The notes under the pieces were generated by a model that was given only the letters and a program-made list of their open reading frames with translations, ran no database searches and had not been told where the DNA came from. From Lactifluus volemus (Eukaryota; Basidiomycota; Agaricomycetes; Russulales; Russulaceae): DNA of 46,469 nucleotides. The first letter of the stretch is position 1. Every line of letters begins with the position of its first letter. Both the position numbers and the translations under genes were made by a program. Positions 39,475-46,469 of the stretch are shown in pieces. The stretch covers positions 1 to 46,469 of the forward strand of contig WTXI01000286.1 of the NCBI GenBank assembly GCA_022376515.1, given 5' to 3'.

Positions 39475-39967
39475 TGAAATCCAGTGGTGCAGCCGAATAA
39501 AAGACTAGGTATTTCAGTTAGAGGAACACGTTACTACTAAAGGTGGGCCCCTTTCAGACTCTGTTCACCCCCTTTCCTGATCAGTCACGCTATGGTCACA
39601 CATCATATTTGAGACTCTGATTGGCTGTTGCGAGCGCTAAGCATGCCATTTTGGAAATATTGTAAACTCCGACACAGGCAGGCGTGACAAACACGCTGTT
39701 TTTTTAATTTATTTCGCCACACACTACGATTTCTACCAAAAAAATGGACAGAATACGGTCACACATGTACTAGATACTGTAAGAAATGGACGAGAAAATT
39801 GGAGCGAGAAAGGGGTGGGGTGATCAGAGAGGGGCCCCCGTTAGTACACCTAGCCGAAAGCTCACGCCCTCTTTACCTTCCTCTTCGAACTCACGCGTGC
39901 TCCCAGGAGTACGTTCAACACACATCTCTTGTTTTTATCCTAAACCTCAGAGAAAGCCTAGCCAGTA
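39475..39967. other. Divergent intergenic region
   Basis: Upstream sequence shared by the minus-strand DUF6535 relic and the plus-strand MINDY relic. Contains T- and A-rich stretches near 39700 and nothing recognisable as a gene. Confidence 0.5.
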
Positions 39968-40988
39968 ATGTCTTCCATCTCCAATCACACGATGTTTGAG
40001 TTGGGCCAACAAGTTCCGCGGCACCCCGAGCTAGATGTCCCGAAACCCTCGGAAGAAAATTGGGATATGAAGAAGATCACCTCCTCTCCGTCTGGTATCA
40101 GTTTGCGAATACAGAATCATCATGCAAAATAACAACGGGTGCGTTCTCGCTCTTATGATACTCTCATCTGCGGATACATATGACGAGATAGGCCGTGCTC
40201 GTTCATTACGATGTGCAATATCCCTATCCTCCATAGTACCTCCACCAAGACCGCGAATCCGTCTCGTTTGAGATACTATCGAAACTTGTCCTAGGCTATA
40301 TCGAGACGGCCGTATCGAAAAAAAGCAACCAGGATATGTCTAATAAGCTCCGTATGATGTCCTCCACTAGTGAGTCTGTGTAGAGCCAATTTGATTCGCT
40401 TTCTCACCCGTGCTTGTGCTCGCAGTAGAAATGTCGTTCAACCCCATCTTCACCTCCATAGCCTTTGACCAGAATGTTGGGGAGGTCTCACTCTTTGCAA
40501 GTCTGGGAATTCCCTTGGTGCATGGCCTGCTCGTGGATCCCGCGAATCATGAAGAATATGCCGCTGTCTCACATGTGGAGAGCTACCAGTCGGTACAGGA
40601 TCTGATAAACGACGTGGAAGAACTCGCACACCGGTTCAGCGTGGGCGCTGATGCAGATCATGTTGGGACTATAAAACAGGCGCACGAAATGTAAGAGAAC
40701 TTTGGGAACGGTCAGTACCTCCCTGCGCTCCCCGGACATTTGCTGATGCGACGCTCCAGCTGTCGCAATCAAGAGGTTTCTGGACCACTCACACTCACAG
40801 CTTACGTCCTACGGCCGGAGCCGTCTTCTTTCGTGCTGCCGCCGAATTCCCCTACTTCGAAACTCATGTCGTCTCCGTCCTTCCAACATATTTTTCCCGC
40901 CACGGCGAGAACCACCTACCTGATAACCGCTGCCTGTGAGGCTGTGACCATTCTACTTGCTACCCTCTTCGGTACCAAGGAGGCATAG
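39968..40988 (+). pseudogene. MINDY-type deubiquitinase (DUF544), decayed
   Basis: Family motifs in order: DMKKITSSPSG, RIIMQNNNG, an intron (40139-40191, GTGCGT…GATAG), PCSFITMCNIPIL with the catalytic Cys, RESVSFEILSKLV, a second intron (40370-40425), then FNPIFTSIAFDQ, LFASLGIPLVHGLLVDP, and after about 40758 AVAIKRFLDHSHSQLTSYG. These match the catalytic fold of MINDY enzymes, which trim Lys48-linked polyubiquitin. The frame is broken at about 40106-40114 (one extra base before RIIMQ) and about 40232-40240, and the C-terminus is unreadable. It is a relic, or less likely a gene with assembly errors. The start ATG was chosen because it opens the first conserved frame. Confidence 0.65.
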
Positions 40989-41826
40989 CACTCATCAATT
41001 TCCTCGAAGCGACCAAGGTTTTCTTCTACCCAAGAAACGACCCTTTCCGCCCAGGATAATCACCCTCGACTCCACTGTCTCATTTAATGCCAAATACGCC
41101 TGGTGTTCCAACCCAGTGTAAACACTTTTCCGAGTCATTCCCTCCTGTAATCATGTACAATCCTATTTAGTAGGGACCACCTCTTGGCTTGAGCCTACTA
41201 GTATAACAGAATACGAATCATTAAATGCCATGTTGCTATATCACGTTGACGCTGGGGCGCAGAATGGACTGCTTTACTGTAAAGTTGAACATAGGGGCAA
41301 CCACGGTAAGTGAATAAAGTCCTCTGAGGTAGCCTGAGATGGAACACATTCTTCCACTTGTATGGGAACTGAATGCGCACAGACAAACACCTGCCAGTGG
41401 ATGATACTAGAGGTGGGGGAAGTACTAATTCGTGCGGATTGTCAACAATCGACGAGGGCGCATAGTAAGTAGAAGCGGCTTGCCTACCGTTTTACTCCAT
41501 GGTATGTTACTGCACCACTGCTGGCGGATATCACGATTTTGATAGTCTCTTCTGCCCATTCGTGCAGAGGGTCACCGTATGGCCCGGGGTAGCCTTCGAG
41601 TATTTTGGCATCTCCTGCGGCGTTCTTGCGTCTTCTATCGCTTCTCCAGGGTAAAAAGTACAAGTCCCGTAATGATCATTGTGAATAGGTAGATTATAAC
41701 AGAGCGTAAATAAACATAGGAGCTGAAATCCCAACAAGCCATATCCTTTACATACAAGAAACGCGGCTCCGATCCATCAGAAATTCAGGAATAGAGAGGT
41801 GAGGTCATGATGGCGGATTCTGGACG
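40989..41826. other. Intergenic region
   Basis: No recognisable gene, repeat or RNA. Mixed composition; only short frames. Confidence 0.5.
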
Positions 41827-43867
41827 TCAAAGACTACTAGGTGGGGATGAATCTGGGGGATGAGAGCTGGTACGGGTGGGGATTAATGAAGATAAGAGGG
41901 TGATAGCAGTCGCTTGGGAGCGATGGTGTGGGTTATTGCACAATGGATATGACGAGACCTTGAACTTGTCGAATGACGGTGCCGGAGAGTGATCAGTGTC
42001 TTGATGCAGCTCGATGTAAAGACTGCGAAGGATGAAGACAAGAAGGTGGGGAATGCTTCCATCCCCGCTCTTGTGTGCCTTCAGGACGGTGTCGTTCCAC
42101 AAGGAACAGAAGTCGCACTGCAGTTCAGGAAGGGTATTGTGTATGTCAAATGTCGAAGGTGGTCGTAGGATGCACGCTGCCGCATCGCTAGCGATACCCT
42201 GATTGATCCCGGAAGAGGTCTTCGAGATCTGGCGGGCCATGTGGATCCAGTTCGCGAGCAACACATTATCGTTTCCATGTGCGAGATACCTTTGAATATC
42301 ATCTTCCGATTTCCCAATTGGTCCGCGGCGAGTTCGGCCCAACTCTTGTCCCTTTCCTCCACCTCGCAATGATGTCGGAGACAAAGGTTTGTGCACACAA
42401 ACCAATTTCCTCGCCAGGTCTACTCGAGCCTCTCAGAATGCGCCCCACTTCAACGGTTCGCAGAAAGCTGTAACCCGCGGCTTCGGAAAACAGGTCCCGT
42501 AAAGCTGCATCTTGAGTTTCATCGGCAATCCTAACGCACATTATGAATCGTAGTACTTTGTCCGAGTTCGTGACCGAATTGGATGTCAGAGTACGGTTCA
42601 AGAATGCCACCAAAGCTGACGAAAACTTCCTGGAGCCCAATGTCGCAAGTCTACGTAGGGGGTCCCGGACGGTTTGGGTCGAGTTATAAAAGCTATAAAT
42701 GCACTCGAAAAACCGATCCAGTTGATCATTTGAGGCGAAAGTATGGGCGTTGAATGTCCATTTCAGGACGCGGTCATCGATCTCCGCCGAAGACTTTCGA
42801 ACAATCTCTTCTGCTACCTTCTCCAATCCTCGTGTGCATCGTTTGAAATACTGGTCGCTCAAGCCAAATAAGTGCTTCGACGCTCTAGAGCTGAACCAAG
42901 AAAGCCAGCCGAGAATTAAGAACGCTGGTCCTAATATGCCAGCATGAACCCGAAATGCCAGTGAGGAAAGTGGAGCATAGTATGGGCTGTCGAGCCGCAA
43001 AATTGGCATAAATGTGATGAGTGTGTATGTCGCCACGGATACCCCAACTGCCCACGCTACAGCGTAGAAGACGGTGTGGTTGACATTGAAGAGATATATG
43101 AGAAGGCCGGCAAAGAAGAGGAAGAGAGAGAGGTGGATCAGGGCGGGTAATGTTTCAACCACACGGGAAAAGCCCAACTTCTCAACACCGTGGGCAAAGA
43201 ACGCACGAATCCGGGCTCCATCGTGTGGGCTGGACAGTTCTCTGTGAGTGATCCGGAGGTATCGGCGGGCCCATTGCTGTACCAACGTCGCCAACATAGC
43301 GCAGGTAAGACTGATAACTAGGCTCAAAAACCAGAGCGAATTCACCCAGATCACGTATGTCGGCGGAGAGAATGGTGGCGGTACAGCGGGGTGGCAGGAA
43401 CTGATGGCGGAGATCCATTGGAATCGGTGAGAAACTGAAGCTGATAGATGTTCTGGAGATAGAATGCGGAGATGTCCTGGGAGTTTGGCTTGAGGTCGAG
43501 GACTGTCACTGCGACGAAGAATGCAACGACAACAGAAAATAAACCGGACTATAGTTTTGATCGGTGCTTGAGTTAAATGGAGGTTAGAGAAGCCGAAGAC
43601 TCACGAAGATGAGAACACCATCAGCTTTTTTTTGCCAGCGTGCGGCCATCTTATCATCTTCTTCCTCTGCCATTCTAGATACATGTTGAAGAGAGGAGCT
43701 GAGCTATCAGCATATTCAGATTTCCCTCCGCTGTGTAGGGAGTGAACGGGGAGACCTAGTTTATGGGTTGGTGAGTTGACGAGGGCAAGGTTAGGGGATG
43801 GGCAACATACCTGACAGTGCGTGGCTCTCTCCTGCGGGATATTGAGGATATGATCACCGGGTTGCAT
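41827..43867 (-). pseudogene. DUF6535-type membrane protein, decayed copy 2
   Basis: Paralogue of 37554-39474, same strand and exon layout: exon 1 43867-43811, exon 2 43703-43605 (MAEEEDDKMAARWQKKADGVLIF), exon 3 from 43548 (FFVAVTVLDLKPNSQD). The central part is well preserved (WVNSLWFLSLVISLTCAMLA, QQWARRYLRI, RIRAFFAHGVEKLGF, LSLFLFFAGLLIYLF, DSPYYAPLSSLAFRV). Frame breaks: near 43374-43400, where the first part runs into TGA while the family sequence continues in another frame; near 42361-42370; and near 42310-42320 (DQLG to KSEDDIQRYLAHGN). The C-terminal frame ends at 41827. As in copy 1 the helices survive in long open pieces, so decay is not old. Confidence 0.75.
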
Positions 43868-45487
43868 CAGAAAAGATATTGTGGGTTCAGAGTCGGAATG
43901 GTAAGAGAAGGCTTGTAGATTCGTTGGTTAAGGTGCAAGAGAGGAAGACCCGGTATTTTTTAAAGAGAAATTTGCGGCACACGAGGTGACAACAAGGCGC
44001 ATTTGTGGGTAAGGACATGGATACGCAACCACACACGAGGGTGAAATTGTCAGAAGTGAATTGGAGGCAGCCTTTCCACACGTCCACAGTCACGCATTTC
44101 CCCTCTCGCCCGCCTCAAACCACCTCGCCACAATGCCTTGCTACCCACCTCCCTATTGTGTATATAGCATCAACTCGTATGAATTCCTTCAATCTCTAGT
44201 ATCGAAGAGTCCCAGCTTTCCCTTTCTCCTCAAAAGTCAGACGGTCTAATGCTTTTCCGGCCGGCGTGCCAATGGCCCCGGTTTTGGCCCGGCTCAATCA
44301 AGGGCCTCGGCTGGTCTTGCCAAATGCCAGCACCCAGGCCAAGGCCAGAAGAGCCGGCTTGGAGGCTTGGCCTGTACTGGACCCCGGCTTTCGTATGGCA
44401 AGAGGAGGTAGAAGCAGCAGAAGGGAGGGGGGGTGCTAGGCAACGGTGGCAGTGGCATGGAGGACTCAGGAGGGAACGCTGAGTCACCTTGAGCTCTACT
44501 CAATGCTATGCAGCGCAGCGCAACAACGGGTGCGTAGACATGAGGCAACTAATATCACTTTTATGTCTGCCAATTGTAACAGGACACCTATATCTATACG
44601 GTAAACCGACTTCCCAATCATAGGTTGCTGCACCTTGCCTATTAGCATTCTTCCATCATGGGAAATCATGGGAAGTCCTTCCCAGAGGTCACCGCTTCGC
44701 GTTCCCAAACAATGATGTCATTAGAATGCTAAATACGGCGAGGTATACTATGAAAACCTTGCAGCACTACGCAATCACCATACTGGCGCACGCAACTCCC
44801 GTATGCACCCAGTGCTGCCTAGGCCCCTAGATACCAGCCCCTTCCCAACACGACCTCGCGACCGGCGACAAAGTTTAATAGACTAAGCGATTCCCCTGTC
44901 AAGTATGCTCAAGAGATCGGCAAACAGCTCGCACACATGAGTCAAATGGCATGCAACGCAGCACCCACTCGACATACATGCATTCAGTCTCGACTGCAGT
45001 GGAATCATCGGACTGCCTGGACGCCTCCGAGACTTCGGTAAGATATGGACCGTCGCGACCCACACATCGTTTTCCTATACCGTTGCTCCCCTATTGACTT
45101 TGGACTGATACGCTCGCTACAGTAAAGAGTGATTTCAAGCCCACTTGGATATGGATAATCTCTACGCAACCCTGTCTTTTCGGTGGCCCACAACAATCCA
45201 TCGTTTCAGTATTTTATGTCCTAGAATTTGTGTTTTGAAACTATGTTACCCTTGTGGGCTACCTGAGCTGGTGTTGCATCGCAGAGCAAGTTGGTGAAAA
45301 AAGAGTATACACGATGTGAGAGTATTTCTTTATTTTTGAACAAAATAAGCATCGACATCCGTTTAGCCACCTTTATTCCAGCGTACTACAGTGAACCTGT
45401 AAGTGCCACGCACGAACTTCAGATACTGCTTTGCTTGTGCGGGTGAATATCGGCTGTCAGATGGTCTTCTACCTCCCTTTTTGTCCG
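43868..45487. other. Unassigned region
   Basis: Upstream of DUF6535 copy 2, then a GC-rich stretch (about 44250-44480) with repeated GGCC-rich words. A minus-strand frame at 44496-44708 is protein-like but unassigned. No RNA gene or repeat with clear borders seen. Confidence 0.4.
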
Positions 45488-45735
45488 ATGCGACACCCAC
45501 TATGGCCGAGACCGTTATCCGTTGAGTCGCGAAGGATACGGAATGTGGGTCCCGTATGTTGTGTGCTGATTGTCATTTGACTAAGTTATACCTTACAACT
45601 TGCAGGATCGACGTCACTCTAAACCAGAAAGAAAATATAAATTCGTCAGAAGCGCAACGACCATCGATGAGGCCACGGCCGTGTTTCACTATCCCCACGT
45701 CCCGAAAACGATTGTGACGGCATTAGAGACTGACT
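45488..45735 (+). CDS. Possible small gene or gene fragment, two exons
   Basis: ATG 45488, exon to 45544, intron 45545-45605 (GTGGGT…TTGCAG), second exon 45606-45735 followed by donor-like GTGAGT. The joined frame is phase 0 and gives about 62 residues, basic at first (RRHSKPERKYKFVR) then TTIDEATAVFHYPHVPKTIVTAL. Where it continues is unclear. I do not recognise it. Confidence 0.25.
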
Positions 45736-45939
45736 GTGAGTTCCAACTGACTGTGGATGTTCTTGTCTCGGGTCTTCAACCACTCCAGGAATTGTAATGG
45801 TTGTATCCGCGGTAGGATTTGACATCAAAGACTCGGAGGCTACCTGCGAATCAACGGGTAGGAGGATGGCTGCTGGAAATGAAAGTGAACTGCCTGCTAG
45901 CGACTAAGCAAAATGGCAGCGGTGATGGGGAGTCAGACG

Positions 45940-46469
45940 TCATGGTGTAACAATACTGCAACGAAAATAGCGAATAGACCGGTCCACGGGTTTTGACTTG
46001 AGTGAAGTGATGGAATGACTTATAAACTTAGGACTCACAAGAATAAGAAGACTGCCGTCAACAACTTTCTGCTTGCGTTTGGTCATCTTCCCGTGTTCTT
46101 TCTCTGCTACAGTATCCGGGAATAGTAGTGGAAGCTTTGAAGGGTGAAGCCGTGTTATCATTGACTTATCAGCGACCTCAGGCAGTTTAGCCATGTTCTC
46201 GAAGGGCTCATCTCACGTTGGAGGGGCGGGCGCTGCTTCGAGGAGGTAGTGGTTAGGGATGAAGTCGCGTTGTCTGTGCTTATACAGTGTCGGGTAACTG
46301 TACAATGCCCGCTACGCTTCCCACGCCTGTCATCGCTGCCCCCGCTGTCCCTAATCCCTACTCCAACGTCCACATTGGTGAGATTAAGGCCAAGGGAGAA
46401 GTTACCTTGCTTGCAAGGTATTGTGAGGTTTCGGAAGTAAGCGCGCGTCCTTTTTCTCCTTGCACTAAT
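45940..46469 (-). pseudogene. DUF6535-type gene, 5' relic (copy 3), cut by the window edge
   Basis: The piece around 46140-46040 (AEKEHGKMTKRKQKVVDGSLLIL then GTGAGTCCT) matches exon 2 and its donor in copy 1 (AEEEHREMAKRWQKDSDGILVF). The sequence GACCGGTCTATTCGCTATTTTCGTTGC (about 45960-45985, minus strand) matches the start of exon 3, but the acceptor AG before it is lost. Homology stops soon after, before the first conserved helix. The part right of 46380 resembles the exon 1 border of copy 1. A truncated relic. Confidence 0.55.

Overview
This looks like a piece of an Agaricomycete (mushroom-type basidiomycete) nuclear chromosome. Its genes are split by many introns of about 46-105 bp with GT/AG ends and CTNA-like branch points. 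It carries DUF6535-type membrane proteins typical of Agaricomycetes, CT-rich promoters and LTR retrotransposons. There are no bacterial operons, CRISPR arrays or rRNA genes, and I found no credible tRNA.

Layout. (1) 1-4400: the tail of a possible gene at the left edge, then an intact five-exon MAP kinase kinase (1378-3257, +). (2) 4405-12269 (-): a nine-exon MFS sugar transporter cut in exon 6 by a complete 5,554-bp Ty1/copia element (5089-10642, +) with target-site duplication GTAAG. (3) 12940-26720: a duplicated region holding two paralogous C2H2 zinc-finger genes (20823-23028 and 25600-26075, +) with homologous flanks. The first gene has grown by tandem duplication of symmetric exons. A second, nearly identical copia copy (14789-20342, TSD TGTTC) lies about 480 bp upstream of it. 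(4) 26727-35197: a Ty3/gypsy chromovirus with identical-looking 936-bp LTRs, a Tf1-like self-priming arrangement, a strikingly regular array of TGASTCA sites in its LTR, a long AUG-free leader containing an AUG-less ORF, gag, a frameshifted pol with a chromodomain, and extra zinc-knuckle reading frames after pol. It has no target-site duplication. (5) 35198-46469: a gene graveyard, with three relics of DUF6535 membrane proteins (all -) and a decayed MINDY-type deubiquitinase (+).

How it fits together. The left 4 kb is ordinary conserved gene space; the rest is a transposon-rich, duplicating and decaying accessory region. The two copia copies differ at a single position that I could find (C9685/T19385, synonymous), so they are very young. 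The transporter is otherwise intact, so its loss is also recent and an undisturbed allele may survive on the sister haplotype. The most unusual material is the modular zinc-finger gene and the architecture of the gypsy element.
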